Shown: piece after piece, positions 1 through 7,896 of the stretch
How positions within the stretch are numbered: position 1 is the stretch's first letter
How the letters are laid out: every line of letters starts with the position of its first letter
Source of the DNA: Microbacterium aerolatum
GTDB taxonomy: Bacteria > Actinomycetota > Actinomycetes > Actinomycetales > Microbacteriaceae
Direction: 5' to 3'
Length of the DNA stretch: 64,000 nt
NCBI RefSeq assembly: GCF_007988825.1
Contig: NZ_BJUW01000003.1
Coordinates: 1-64,000 of the forward strand
The notes under the pieces: model-generated
Database searches by the model: none
Told to the model about the DNA's origin: nothing
Seen by the model: only the letters and a program-made list of their open reading frames with translations
Made by a program: the position numbers and the translations under genes

Positions 1-403
1 CATGTCGGCATTCGCCGAAAGCGAGACCGAGGGCGTCGACTCGCTCGACGACGTGCCGAAGTATGTGTTCTCCTCCACGCTCAAAGAGCCGCTCACCTGG
101 GCGAACTCCACGCTTGTGAGGGAGGATGCCGTCGCATTCGTGCGCACGCTGAAGGAGACCTCCGACCGGCCGCTGCGGACTCTCGGCAGCGTATCGCTGT
201 GCCGTGCGCTGCTGCTGGCCGGACTGGTCGACCGATACCGGGTGGTCATCTTCCCCGTCATCACGGGTGCCACCGGCCAGGAGCGCATTTTCGACGGGTA
301 CCCCGACGTGCGCCTGGATCTCATCGAATCGCGCACCTTCGACGACCGCAGCCAGCTGCTCGAGTACATCCCCACGGTTCTCGACGCGCCTCCCGGAGGC
401 TGA
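1..403 (+). CDS. Dihydrofolate reductase / RibD C-terminal-domain family protein (5' end outside window)
   Basis: The reading frame is open from the left edge, so the true start probably lies upstream; the ATG at 2 is likely internal. The visible 133 residues match the second half of the RibD_C/DHFR-like fold: a strand-turn around the 'GSVSLCRALLLAGLVD' segment, then 'RVVIFPVITGATGQERIFDG', and a C-terminal strand ending near 'LLEYIPTV'. Family members are usually 180-200 residues and reduce small pterin- or pyrimidine-like substrates with NADPH, but the individual substrate is rarely known. The next gene begins 4 nt after the stop, so the two are probably cotranscribed. The family call is fairly secure; no specific function is claimed. 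Confidence 0.75.
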   Translation, partial: MSAFAESETEGVDSLDDVPKYVFSSTLKEPLTWANSTLVREDAVAFVRTLKETSDRPLRTLGSVSLCRALLLAGLVDRYRVVIFPVITGATGQERIFDGYPDVRLDLIESRTFDDRSQLLEYIPTVLDAPPGG

Positions 404-407
404 GTTC

Positions 408-998
408 ATGGGCATCCACGTCGACGACGAGACGCGCGAGCGGGTGCGCGCCGCCTTCGCCGAGGTCGAGCGAGCGGACTTCCTTCCGGACGAGGTGAGG
501 CACCTCGCCGACGCCGACCGCCCGGTCATGATCGGATGGGATGCCACGAACTCGCAGCCGTCGACCGTCGCCCGGATGCTGGAACTGCTCGCCGTCCGTC
601 CCGGTGATCGCGTGCTCGACGTCGGCAGTGGCTCGGGCTGGACGACGGCGCTGCTCGCGCACCTCGCCGGCCCCGACGGGACCGTGATCGGCGTGGAACG
701 GGTGCCGGAGCTCGTGGAGTTCGGCCGAGGCCGGCTGTCCACGGCGGACATCGACGCCCGCATCGAGCAGGCGACCACCGGGATGCTGGGGCTCCCGGCA
801 TCCGCGCCGTTCGACCGCATCCTGGTCTCCGCCGATTTCGGACGCGTGCCGGACGCGCTCATCGACCAGCTCGCGGACGGCGGACGTATGGTCGCGCCGG
901 TCTCCGGAGCGATGACCGTCACGGATGCGAGAGACGGCCGCGTGCGGCGCCGGCACGATGCCGGGCTCTACAGCTTCGTTCCGCTGAGGGAGGACTGA
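408..998 (+). CDS. Protein-L-isoaspartate O-methyltransferase-like protein
   Basis: A 196-residue class I SAM-dependent methyltransferase. The SAM motif I 'VLDVGSGSGWTTALLAHL' lies near residues 67-84, followed by the acidic SAM-ribose segment 'VIGVERVPEL'. The N-terminal 'ADFLP' and 'PVMIGWDATNSQPSTVARML' stretch is characteristic of PCMT, which methylates isoaspartyl residues in damaged proteins to allow repair. The start at 408 has a GGAGG ribosome site 9 nt upstream that overlaps the end of the previous gene; an earlier in-frame ATG at 204 lies entirely within that gene and was rejected. Length is typical (about 190-215). Other small-protein methyltransferases of this fold cannot be excluded. 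Confidence 0.85.
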   Translation: MGIHVDDETRERVRAAFAEVERADFLPDEVRHLADADRPVMIGWDATNSQPSTVARMLELLAVRPGDRVLDVGSGSGWTTALLAHLAGPDGTVIGVERVPELVEFGRGRLSTADIDARIEQATTGMLGLPASAPFDRILVSADFGRVPDALIDQLADGGRMVAPVSGAMTVTDARDGRVRRRHDAGLYSFVPLRED

Positions 999-1019
999 GG
1001 GGCAGCGCCGCGTGGGCGG

Positions 1020-1244
1020 TCAGGGCCGTACGCGGACCGTTCGGCCCTCGAAAGTGACGAGGTCGCCGTCGTGGAGTTGACGCCCGCGGCGGCGCTCCTC
1101 CTCGCCGTTCACGTCCACGTAGCCGTCGATGATGACCTCTTTGGCGTCTCCGCCGGAGTCGAGCAGGCCCGAGAACTTGAGGAATTGGCCGAGGCGGATG
1201 ACATCGCCTCCGATGGATACGTCGTCGATCGGATCGTTCGTCAT
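1020..1244 (-). CDS. Small S4-domain RNA-binding protein
   Basis: A 74-residue stand-alone S4 domain. 'IRLGQFLKFSGLLDSGGDAK' is the S4 helix-turn-helix RNA-binding surface, and 'VDVNGEEERRRGRQLHDGD' follows the usual VxVNGxxxxRR(G)xKLxxGD pattern. Proteins of this size (YaaA/RlbA type) bind structured RNA and are often associated with ribosomes. It is the last gene of a leftward run ribM, J-domain gene, this gene, with 27 nt between it and the J-domain stop, so it may share the FMN-riboswitch transcript. The domain call is secure; the RNA target is unknown. Confidence 0.8.
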   Translation of the reverse strand: MTNDPIDDVSIGGDVIRLGQFLKFSGLLDSGGDAKEVIIDGYVDVNGEEERRRGRQLHDGDLVTFEGRTVRVRP

Positions 1245-1271
1245 GGCTGAATGCTAACTTTTCCGGCGCCG

Positions 1272-2207
1272 TCAGACGAAGCGCACGGTGTGCTGCAGCC
1301 GGGTGCGGACGTCGAAGAGCTCATTGCCGCCGATGTCGCGGGCACCGGGAACGCCCTGGCGCAGCACCATGCTCAGTGCGCTGCGGCGCACGACGACGAC
1401 GGGCACGCCGCGCACCTTGCCGAGAGCGGTGACGGCCTGGTCGAGGTCGTCGTCGGGCAGGACGATGATCGCCCCGCCGAAGCGGACCTTCGCGGCGCGG
1501 GCGACGACCCGCATGCGTCCGAGGAGGGTGGCGACCGGTGCTCGCCCGTCGACGCCGCGACCGATGATCTCGCCGCGTCGGAAGCGGACGACCTCGGCGA
1601 AGTCCTCCGACATGACCCCGTACAGGCCGGACGGGCTGAGGACCAAGTGATCGAGCTTGTCGGCGGGATCGGTTCCCACGGCGACGTCGTGCCAGACCGT
1701 GAATCCCATGCCGAGGTCGGAGACGGTGCTCGCGGTCGCCTCCTCCGCGAGGGCGTCGGCGAGCAGGCGCCGGATCTCGAGCGGCGCGCTTCGCACCAGC
1801 GCCGGGTCGTACGGGTTGGGGACGTCGACGCCGTGGCCTGCCCATTCCCGGATGAGTGCGAGGTAGCGCTCGCGGCGCCAGCCGCCGGGGTGTCCGTATG
1901 CGCGTGCCTTCGGGCGGGTGTCGGTGCGCGGCGCCGGCGCGCGCCAGCCGCTCCAGTCCTGCTCTTCGGTGGTGGTGCTGGATGTCGTGGCGAAGCCGTG
2001 GCCGCGGTCATAGGCGGCGCGCCCCTCCGGGGTGCCGACCAGTTCCCACGCCCGCTGGACCTGGATGAACGCGGAGGCGTCACCGCCGGCATCCGGATGG
2101 GTCTGCCGCAGACGAAGGCGGAACGCACGCTTGATCTCTTCGGCAGTAGCGCTCGGATCGACGCCGAGCACCTCGTATGCGGAGGCGGAGAGCGGGCTGT
2201 CGAACAT
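1272..2207 (-). CDS. J-domain (DnaJ-like) protein with a long uncharacterised C-terminal region
   Basis: 311 residues. A J domain occupies residues about 9-68: 'SAYEVLGVDPSATAEEIKRA' and the essential HPD tripeptide in 'QTHPDAGG'. It lacks the Gly/Phe region, zinc fingers and client-binding domains of true DnaJ. The following ~240 residues are of no family I recognise; they contain a possible nuclease-related-like alpha/beta stretch ('LDHLVLSPSGLYGV' to 'VPVVVVRR'). It should recruit an Hsp70 (DnaK) through HPD. Its ATG overlaps the ribM stop by 1 nt (TGATG), so translation is probably coupled to ribM and hence to the FMN riboswitch. No link between a J protein and flavins is known to me. Confidence 0.8.
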   Translation of the reverse strand: MFDSPLSASAYEVLGVDPSATAEEIKRAFRLRLRQTHPDAGGDASAFIQVQRAWELVGTPEGRAAYDRGHGFATTSSTTTEEQDWSGWRAPAPRTDTRPKARAYGHPGGWRRERYLALIREWAGHGVDVPNPYDPALVRSAPLEIRRLLADALAEEATASTVSDLGMGFTVWHDVAVGTDPADKLDHLVLSPSGLYGVMSEDFAEVVRFRRGEIIGRGVDGRAPVATLLGRMRVVARAAKVRFGGAIIVLPDDDLDQAVTALGKVRGVPVVVVRRSALSMVLRQGVPGARDIGGNELFDVRTRLQHTVRFV

Positions 2208-2923
2208 CAGTCCCTATTATCGTCGGCACTGCTGATGCGCGGGTCGGGCATGATCGTGTCGATGTGCGGTTTGGCGCCCGCCTGCGCTCGCCACCAGACG
2301 AAGAAGCCGATGGCGGTGAAGACGCCGTAGAAGACGTACATGAACCCGGTGGCGTAGTACCCCGCGCTGAACAGCAGAGGCACCCCGACCACGTCGACGG
2401 CGATCCAGATGAGCCAGAACTCCGTCCACCCCTTGGCCATCCCGTAGGTCGCGAGCAGCGAGCCGACGAAGGTCCAGGCGTCCGCCCACACCGGTTCGTA
2501 GGAGCCGAGCACGCGGAACAGGGGAGTGAGGGCGACGGTGCCGATGACCAGGGTGAGGACCAGCCCGACGCGCGCGCCGTTCGAGGCCCAGCGGGGCGTG
2601 ACCTGGCCGGTATCGGCTGCCGCTTGTCGCCAGCGGATCCATCCGTAGATCGCGACGGCGATGAACATGACCTGACGTCCGGCCTGGCCGAGCAGGTTCG
2701 GCAGCGAATGCTCTGGGCTGAGGATGGAGCCGAGGAAGACGGTGAGCAGCAGCAGATTGCCGACGATGCCGACCGGCCACGCCCAGATCTTGCGACGCAT
2801 ACCGCCGAGGGCGCTGGCGAGGCCGAAGATGTTGCCGACGACCTCGCGGATGAGGAGCGTCTGCCCGCCGGGCAGCATCCACTGCGAGTTGAAGGCGTCG
2901 ACCAGCCAGCGCAGCAGTTCCAT
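2207..2923 (-). CDS. ribM: PnuC-family riboflavin transporter RibM
   Basis: 238 residues, strongly hydrophobic, with about 6-7 membrane segments of the PnuC family. 'WPVGIVGNLLLLTVFLG' and 'AVAIYGWIRWRQ' correspond to the conserved PnuC vitamin-transport signature. PnuC proteins carry nicotinamide riboside or other vitamins. The FMN riboswitch directly upstream points to the riboflavin branch (RibM/PnuX), known from corynebacteria and streptomycetes, which imports riboflavin by facilitated diffusion. The ATG at 2923 is preceded by a GAGGGGG ribosome site, and that site is buried in a hairpin (2931-2956). The stop overlaps the next gene's ATG. Substrate assignment rests mainly on the riboswitch. 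Confidence 0.88.
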   Translation of the reverse strand: MELLRWLVDAFNSQWMLPGGQTLLIREVVGNIFGLASALGGMRRKIWAWPVGIVGNLLLLTVFLGSILSPEHSLPNLLGQAGRQVMFIAVAIYGWIRWRQAAADTGQVTPRWASNGARVGLVLTLVIGTVALTPLFRVLGSYEPVWADAWTFVGSLLATYGMAKGWTEFWLIWIAVDVVGVPLLFSAGYYATGFMYVFYGVFTAIGFFVWWRAQAGAKPHIDTIMPDPRISSADDNRD

Positions 2924-2930
2924 CGTGATC

Positions 2931-2956
2931 CCCCTCGGAGTCGTCTTCTCCGGGGG
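2931..2956 (-). promoter_or_regulatory. Hairpin sequestering the ribM ribosome-binding site
   Basis: On the minus strand, bases 2956-2948 pair with 2940-2931 over a 7-nt loop: GGAG/CTCC plus one C-G pair, one bulged A, then CCCC/GGGG. The 3' arm contains the ribM Shine-Dalgarno GAGGGG. The 5' arm (CCCCGGAG, 2955-2948) is also perfectly complementary, over 8 bp, to CTCCGGGG at 3120-3113, which overlaps the P1 stem of the riboswitch. This is a plausible ligand-dependent sequestor/anti-sequestor switch acting on translation. Confidence 0.7.
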
Positions 2957-2999
2957 CGATGAGGGCAGTGCGTCGCGTCACCGCGACAGCTCCGCCATC

Positions 3000-3123
3000 G
3001 TGCTTCTCCCATCCAGACTGTGACTGTCGGTACCGGAATTCCACCGGTTCAACCTCGGCCCCGTAGGGGCCTCGGGTCGCGGACTTTGACCGCCGGTTCG
3101 GAATTTCACCGACCCCGGAGCAC
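3000..3123 (-). promoter_or_regulatory. FMN riboswitch (RFN element) upstream of ribM
   Basis: The minus-strand RNA carries the near-invariant RFN blocks in order: GGTCGGTGAAATTCC, GAACCGGCGGTCAAAGTCC, a variable GC-rich stem, CCGGTGGAATTCCGGTACCG, ACAGTCACAGTCTGGATG and GGGAGAAGCAC. The P1 helix closes with GTGCT (3123-3119) pairing AGCAC (3004-3000). These blocks form the six-helix junction that binds FMN. It lies 77 nt before the ribM start. No U-rich terminator hairpin follows, so translational rather than transcriptional control is inferred. Confidence 0.96.
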
Positions 3124-3199
3124 GTGTGTGTTCAGGGGAACTCTACTCCTTGCGGTCCGCGTTCCTGGATGGCCGGGGGCGTCTGCGTAGTGTGATCGC

Positions 3200-3631
3200 A
3201 TGGACAAGACCGAGATGATCGCGTACGTGAGCGAGCAGCGCCACGCGGTGGTGTCGACCCTGGGCGCGGACGGCCGCCCACAGGCCGCCTACCTTCCGCT
3301 CACCGCGACGGATGCCGGCGAGCTGGTGTTCGACGCGAAACTGGACTCGCGCAAGATCTCCAACATCCGGCGCGACCCGCGCATCGCCGTCGTCATGGGG
3401 GGCGCGGATGGTGCGACGTTGCAGATCGAGGGACACGCCGACGTGCTCGACGGCAGTGAGGCCGCGCGTTATGGCGAGCAATACCTGCGCGCCTTTCCTG
3501 AGTTCACTGATTCGGTGCGCGGCCGCTCCGTCGTGATCGTGCGGGTTCGTCCGGAGTGGGCACGGTTCAGTGATTTTCGCGGTGTCGAAGCGGCTGTGGA
3601 AGAGGTGCCGCTGCCGGAGAATCGCCTCTGA
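3200..3631 (+). CDS. PPOX-class (pyridoxamine 5'-phosphate oxidase-like) split-barrel protein
   Basis: 143 residues with the FMN/F420-binding split beta-barrel fold. 'HAVVSTLGADGRPQAAYLPL' near residues 13-32 is the typical first hairpin, followed by 'SRKISNIRRDPRIAVVMG', the helix and strand lining the cofactor site, and a C-terminal 'VRPEWARFSDF' typical of the family. Members bind FMN, F420 or heme and reduce varied substrates. The gene is transcribed away from the FMN riboswitch on the other strand; the shared flavin theme may be coincidental. The family call is good; cofactor and substrate are not decided by the sequence. Confidence 0.78.
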   Translation: MDKTEMIAYVSEQRHAVVSTLGADGRPQAAYLPLTATDAGELVFDAKLDSRKISNIRRDPRIAVVMGGADGATLQIEGHADVLDGSEAARYGEQYLRAFPEFTDSVRGRSVVIVRVRPEWARFSDFRGVEAAVEEVPLPENRL

Positions 3632-3687
3632 TCCGTGAGGAGACACGCGAGCCCCGTCACCTCCGCAACGGCTTGTCGCAAAGAAGG

Positions 3688-4608
3688 TCAGTGGGCCGCG
3701 ACCTGCGCGGGCGACTCGCCGCCCTCGGTGAACGAGGGGCGCTTGCCCAGCATCCGCCCGATCAGGAGCACCACGCCGACGACGATCAGCCCGACGATGA
3801 GCCCGGCCACGGCGGACACGATCGTCTCGCCGATCCACGCGATCACGCCGCCCGCCGGAGCGAGGAAGTCATGGATCCCGTGCAGCATGTCGCTGAAGAA
3901 CACCACGCCGACCTCGCCGAGATTCGCCAGCAGCAGGTGACCGCCGACCCACAGCATCGCGACGGTTCCGACCACGCTGATGACCCGGAACACCGCCGGC
4001 ATCGATCGCACGATCCTGGTGCCCGTGTGCCGCACGCGTCGGGACGGGTTCTTGGCCATCTTCAGCCCGATGTCGTCGATCTTGACCAGCAGCGCCACGG
4101 CGCCGTACACGATCAATGTCATCAGCAGTGCGATCACCGCGAGGATGACGAGCGTCATCCCGAGGCTCAGTCCCGCGTCGAGGTTCGACAGCGAGATGAG
4201 CATGATCTCGGTGGAGAGGATCAGGTCGGTGCGGATCGCCCCGAACACGAGTTTGTTCTCGTTGCGGGGGCCGTCATCCGCGTGTTCGTGATGGAACCCG
4301 AACCACTCCAGCACCTTCTCCGCGCCCTCGAAGCACAGGTACGTGCCGCCGATGATCAGCAGGAACGGCAGCACCCACGGTGCGAACGCGGTCAGCAGCA
4401 GCGCGATCGGGATGATGATCACGAACTTGTTCACCAGCGAGCCGAGGGTGATCTTCGCCACGACGGGCAGCTCGCGCGCGGGTGTGATCCCCTGCACGTA
4501 CTGCGGCGTCACAGCGGCGTCGTCGATGACGACTCCGGCGGATTTCGCGGACGCCTTCAGCGCCGCGCTCAGGATGTCGTCGACGACAGCGAGCAGACCA
4601 ACCGACAT
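3688..4608 (-). CDS. DUF808 family membrane protein
   Basis: 306 residues, matching the DUF808 (YedI-like) family end to end: N-terminal 'GLLAVVDDILSAALKASAKS', the conserved 'VTPQYVQGITPARELPVV', then 'IIGGTYLCFEGAEKV' and several membrane segments to 'VVLLIGRMLG'. The family is widespread in proteobacteria and actinobacteria, and its function is unknown. The ATG at 4608 has a strong GGGGG ribosome site 5-9 nt upstream. The gene stands alone between a PPOX-class gene and an SDR, with no obvious operon partner. Confidence 0.85.
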   Translation of the reverse strand: MSVGLLAVVDDILSAALKASAKSAGVVIDDAAVTPQYVQGITPARELPVVAKITLGSLVNKFVIIIPIALLLTAFAPWVLPFLLIIGGTYLCFEGAEKVLEWFGFHHEHADDGPRNENKLVFGAIRTDLILSTEIMLISLSNLDAGLSLGMTLVILAVIALLMTLIVYGAVALLVKIDDIGLKMAKNPSRRVRHTGTRIVRSMPAVFRVISVVGTVAMLWVGGHLLLANLGEVGVVFFSDMLHGIHDFLAPAGGVIAWIGETIVSAVAGLIVGLIVVGVVLLIGRMLGKRPSFTEGGESPAQVAAH

Positions 4609-4661
4609 GCGTCCCCCTGTGAGGCCTCACCGAACTTCAGGAAAGCAACACTACTGCCACC

Positions 4662-5492
4662 TCACGAGCGTCCCGTGAACTCATCCATCGACGAGTACAC
4701 CTTGAACACCTGGCGGGCCAGGACGTCCCATGCCCTCGTCGGCAGAACTCCGCGCAGCGCCATCGACAGCTTCACCGTCCACGGCCGCAGCACCATCGGT
4801 GTTCCGCGCAGCATCCCGTTCCATGCGACCGCGGTCGCGTGCCGGGGCGTCATGATCGGCGTGAGCAGCGGCCCCCGCGCGCCCGCGAACATGCCCGTCG
4901 AGATGTAGCTCGGGCAGAACGTCGTCACCTTGACATGCCCGTGACCGTGCGCGGCGAGTTCGAGGCGCACCGATTCGCTCCAGCCGATCATCGCCCACTT
5001 GGATGCCGCGTACACGCTCATGTTCGGATTGGCCAGGGTTCCGGCGGCAGAGGCGATGTTGAGGATGCGCTTGGGGCGGGTCGTGTCGGCGATCATGTCC
5101 GGCAGCACCTCGCGCGTGAGCCACATCGCCGCGAGCGTGTTGATACGCATGGTCGCCTCGATGTCGCGTTCGGGATCGTGATCCCAGAACGCCTTGCCGC
5201 GCACGATTCCGGCGTTGTTGATCACGACATCCGGTGCGCCCACGTCTGCGCGCACGCGCTGCAGACCCGAGACGATCTCGTCGTGGCGCGACACGTCCAC
5301 CCGGTAGGCGCGCACGTCCACGCCGGAGCGGGAGAGGTCGGCGGCGAGAGCGGTGGCGGCATCCTCATCGATGTCCCACAGCGCGACGGCGCGAGCACGC
5401 GCGGCGACCGCGCGCCGGGCGTAGAGCTCACCCATGCCGCGGGCGGCGCCGGTGATGAGGACGAGAGCGTCGGTGATCGGGTTCTCAGTCAT
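4662..5492 (-). CDS. Short-chain dehydrogenase/reductase (SDR)
   Basis: 276 residues from the ATG at 5492; an upstream in-frame ATG at 5600 adds 36 residues without SDR character and was rejected. The NAD(P)-binding motif TGxxxGxG reads 'TGAARGMG', followed by 'NNAG' and the catalytic Ser in 'NIASAAG' and Tyr/Lys in 'YAASK'. SDRs of this classical type oxidise or reduce alcohol/carbonyl groups. The C-terminal ~50 residues ('MVLRPWTVKLSMALRGVLPT') resemble lipid- or membrane-associated SDRs. No nearby pathway genes suggest a substrate. Confidence 0.85.
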   Translation of the reverse strand: MTENPITDALVLITGAARGMGELYARRAVAARARAVALWDIDEDAATALAADLSRSGVDVRAYRVDVSRHDEIVSGLQRVRADVGAPDVVINNAGIVRGKAFWDHDPERDIEATMRINTLAAMWLTREVLPDMIADTTRPKRILNIASAAGTLANPNMSVYAASKWAMIGWSESVRLELAAHGHGHVKVTTFCPSYISTGMFAGARGPLLTPIMTPRHATAVAWNGMLRGTPMVLRPWTVKLSMALRGVLPTRAWDVLARQVFKVYSSMDEFTGRS

Positions 5493-5615
5493 GCGTGAAA
5501 CCGTACGGGGTGCCCGCTCCCGGCCGGGGATCGTTGTGACAGACCGAACATGCCGGCGGCCTTTCGTCGGCCGTGGACGCTCGAAATCGACGAAAACCAT
5601 CTCACACGCGGGCGG

Positions 5616-5993
5616 TCACCCGACCCGCGATCGGATGCTGAGACCGGGCTTGCGCTGATGCACCGAGAAGTAGCGCAGCCCCTCTTCGCCGGCGATGAAC
5701 CTGCGCTGCGACCTCGGGGGCAGCCAGACGATTCCGCCGGGTTCGAGGGCGATGGCATCCGTCTCGGTCTCGAGCGTTCCGGAACCCGTGAGCACCACGA
5801 TCAGGACGTCCAGCTCCGGTCCGGTGTGCGTGCGGATCTCGTCGCCGGCCGGCAGCGCGATCACGTTCGCGTCGAGACCGCGCTCGGCGGGCTCGAGGCG
5901 CCAGGCCGATCCGGCCTCGGCGGCGGAAGCGGTGAGGGCGTCGCCCACGATGCGGGGCATCTCGCGTGCGGCAGCAGCAGCGTCGGCATCCAT
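5616..5993 (-). CDS. Cupin-domain protein
   Basis: 125 residues from the ATG at 5993, which has a GGAGG ribosome site 7 nt upstream; an earlier in-frame start at 6050 lacks one. Cupin motif 1 appears as 'IRTHTGPELDVLIVVLTGSG' and motif 2 as 'GGIVWLPPRSQRRFIAGEEG'. The usual metal-binding His/Glu set is only partly kept (one His in motif 1; the second His is replaced in 'PPRSQR'). It may therefore be a sensory or non-catalytic cupin. The ligand is unknown, and the gene is monocistronic. Confidence 0.75.
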   Translation of the reverse strand: MDADAAAAAREMPRIVGDALTASAAEAGSAWRLEPAERGLDANVIALPAGDEIRTHTGPELDVLIVVLTGSGTLETETDAIALEPGGIVWLPPRSQRRFIAGEEGLRYFSVHQRKPGLSIRSRVG

Positions 5994-6197
5994 GGGTGTC
6001 CTCCGATCGGGGCGTTCCTCCCAGCCTGGCATTCGAAGCCGTGAACTCACAGCGCGCGTTCAGCCCCACGGGACCAAAACCGGCACCGCTGCGGTTGCAA
6101 TCAGTGACGCCGCAGCCAGCGACGCTGGAAGAGGACCGGACGAAGAGGAGTACGGTCGGTACGCAGCCTCTTCGACGCCACCACCAAGGAGAACGCA

Positions 6198-6731
6198 ATG
6201 ACAGACCCCGGCACCATCACCCGCACAGCCGGCACCGAGACCGCCGTCCTCGCCGGCGGCTGCTTCTGGGGCATGGAAGACCTCATCCGCCGCCAGCCCG
6301 GCGTGCTCGACACCCGCGTCGGCTACACCGGCGGCGAGAACGCCAACGCGACGTATCGCAACCACCCCGGTCACGCCGAGGCGGTGGAGATCGTGTTCGA
6401 CCCGGCTGCGACCACGTATCGCGACATCCTGGCGTTCTTCTTCCAGATCCACGACCCGTCGACGCTCGACCGCCAGGGCAACGATGTCGGCTCGAGCTAC
6501 CGTTCGGCGATCTTCCCGCTCAGCCCCGAGCAGGAGCAGGTCGCTCGCGACACGATCGCCGACGTCGACGCCTCGGGCCTCTGGCCCGCCAAGGCCGTCA
6601 CCGCGATCGAGCCGGAGGGCCCGTTCTGGGAGGCCGAGCCCGAGCACCAGGACTATCTGATCAGGATCCCGAACGGATACACCTGCCACTTCCCGCGTGC
6701 GGGCTGGGTGCTTCCCAAGCGCGACGCCTGA
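6198..6731 (+). CDS. msrA: Peptide-methionine (S)-S-oxide reductase MsrA
   Basis: 177 residues, the usual MsrA length. The catalytic motif '[10 protein letters not shown]' carries the nucleophilic Cys, and '[16 protein letters not shown]', '[12 protein letters not shown]', '[20 protein letters not shown]' and 'YRSAIF' are MsrA hallmarks. It reduces the S-diastereomer of methionine sulfoxide in oxidised proteins, normally with thioredoxin. The ATG at 6198 follows AAGGAG at 7 nt spacing. The C-terminus '[13 protein letters not shown]' has no obvious resolving Cys. A strong bidirectional terminator follows immediately. Confidence 0.95.
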   Translation: MTDPGTITRTAGTETAVLAGGCFWGMEDLIRRQPGVLDTRVGYTGGENANATYRNHPGHAEAVEIVFDPAATTYRDILAFFFQIHDPSTLDRQGNDVGSSYRSAIFPLSPEQEQVARDTIADVDASGLWPAKAVTAIEPEGPFWEAEPEHQDYLIRIPNGYTCHFPRAGWVLPKRDA

Positions 6732-6734
6732 GCC

Positions 6735-6789
6735 CAGGTCGCAGAAACCGCCGCCACGGGATGCCGTCAGCGGCGGTTTCTGCGACCTG
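6735..6789. terminator. Bidirectional terminator between msrA and the alcohol dehydrogenase gene
   Basis: A perfect 20-bp inverted repeat (6735-6754 with 6770-6789) with a 15-nt loop lies between two convergent genes. It begins 3 nt after the msrA stop and ends 18 nt before the stop of the opposite gene. The arms contain GAAACCGCCGC and GCGGCGGTTTC, giving short A/T-rich shoulders on both sides. The symmetrical position between convergent stops favours a terminator over an operator. Confidence 0.85.
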
Positions 6790-6807
6790 AACCGCGCGCG
6801 GCGGCCA

Positions 6808-7857
6808 TCAGCCCCGGAGCGTCTCGATGTCGATCACGAAGCGGTAGCGCACGTCGGATGCCAGCACTCGAGCCCAGGCCTCGTTGACCTGGTCGGCCGA
6901 GGTGATCTCGACCTCGGGGGCGATGCCGTGCTCGGCGCAGAAGTCGAGCATCTCCTGGGTCTCGGCGATGCCGCCGATGTTGGATCCCGCGAACGAGCGC
7001 CGACGGCCGATCAGCGTGCCGGCACGAACGCCCATCGGCTCGGACGGAGCGCCGACGTTGACGAGCGTGCCGTCGAGCGCGAGCAGCTTCAGGTGCGCGT
7101 CCAGGTCGATCGCGGCGGACACCGAATTGATGATCAGGTCGAACTCGTTCCGCAGGGTGCGGAACGTCTCGCGATCCTCGGTCGCGAAGTAGTGGTCGGC
7201 GCCCAGCTTCAGCGCGTCGTCCCGCTTCGCCTCGGAGCGTGAGAGCACCGTGACCTCCGCCCCCATCGCGTGGGCGATCTTGACGGCCATGTGGCCGAGC
7301 CCGCCGAGACCGATCACGGCGACCTTCTTGCCGGGGCCGGCGTTCCAGTGGCGCAGCGGCGAATAGGTGGTGATGCCGGCGCACAGCAGCGGCGCCGCCT
7401 TCTCGAACGGGATCGCCTCCGGCACGCGCAGCACGAAGCCCTCCGTGACCACCACGGAGGTGGCGTACCCGCCCTGGGTGATCGTGCCGTCGACGTCCTT
7501 CGCGGCGTACGTTCCGGTCGCACCGTTCTCGCAGTACTGCTCGGCCCCTGCCGCGCAGCTCGCGCACTCGCCGCAGGAGTTGACCAGGCATCCGACGCCG
7601 ACCCGGTCGCCGACGGCGAAGTTCGTGACCTCGGATCCCACCTCGGCGACGGTGCCGACGATCTCGTGTCCGACGGTCAGGGGATACGGCTGCGGACCCC
7701 AGTCGCCCTGCACCGTGTGGATGTCGGAGTGGCAGATGCCCGCCCAGCGGATGTCGATGCGCACATCCTTCGCGCCGACGTCGCGGCGTTCGACTGTGCC
7801 GGTGAACAGCGGATCGGTGGCGGAGGGCGCGACGATGGCAGGAATCACAGTGGACAT
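6808..7857 (-). CDS. Zinc-dependent NAD(P) alcohol dehydrogenase (cinnamyl-alcohol/YahK type)
   Basis: 349 residues of the medium-chain dehydrogenase family. '[20 protein letters not shown]' and 'VGHEIVGTV' provide the catalytic zinc ligands Cys and His/Glu. The structural-zinc cysteines lie in '[15 protein letters not shown]', and the Rossmann motif is '[15 protein letters not shown]'. This subgroup reduces aldehydes to alcohols with NADPH. The -10-like TACGCT (7869-7864) stands 6 nt before the ATG with no ribosome site, so a leaderless mRNA is likely. The physiological substrate is unknown. Confidence 0.88.
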   Translation of the reverse strand: MSTVIPAIVAPSATDPLFTGTVERRDVGAKDVRIDIRWAGICHSDIHTVQGDWGPQPYPLTVGHEIVGTVAEVGSEVTNFAVGDRVGVGCLVNSCGECASCAAGAEQYCENGATGTYAAKDVDGTITQGGYATSVVVTEGFVLRVPEAIPFEKAAPLLCAGITTYSPLRHWNAGPGKKVAVIGLGGLGHMAVKIAHAMGAEVTVLSRSEAKRDDALKLGADHYFATEDRETFRTLRNEFDLIINSVSAAIDLDAHLKLLALDGTLVNVGAPSEPMGVRAGTLIGRRRSFAGSNIGGIAETQEMLDFCAEHGIAPEVEITSADQVNEAWARVLASDVRYRFVIDIETLRG

Positions 7858-7896
7858 GTTCCGAGCGTAGACCGGATGCCGGTACCCCGGCAGTCG

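Noticed and set aside
1251-2330. Long open frame (359 codons) on the plus strand opposite the J-domain gene
   Set aside because: It is antisense to a well-supported DnaJ-like gene, has no recognisable domain and the biased Asp/Glu/Arg composition of a GC-rich shadow frame.
5493-5600. Upstream in-frame extension of the SDR gene
   Set aside because: The added 36 residues are basic and unlike SDR N-termini; the glycine-rich motif fits the start at 5492.
6735-6789. 20-bp perfect inverted repeat considered as an operator or att site
   Set aside because: Position exactly between two convergent stop codons and the long stem favour a bidirectional terminator.
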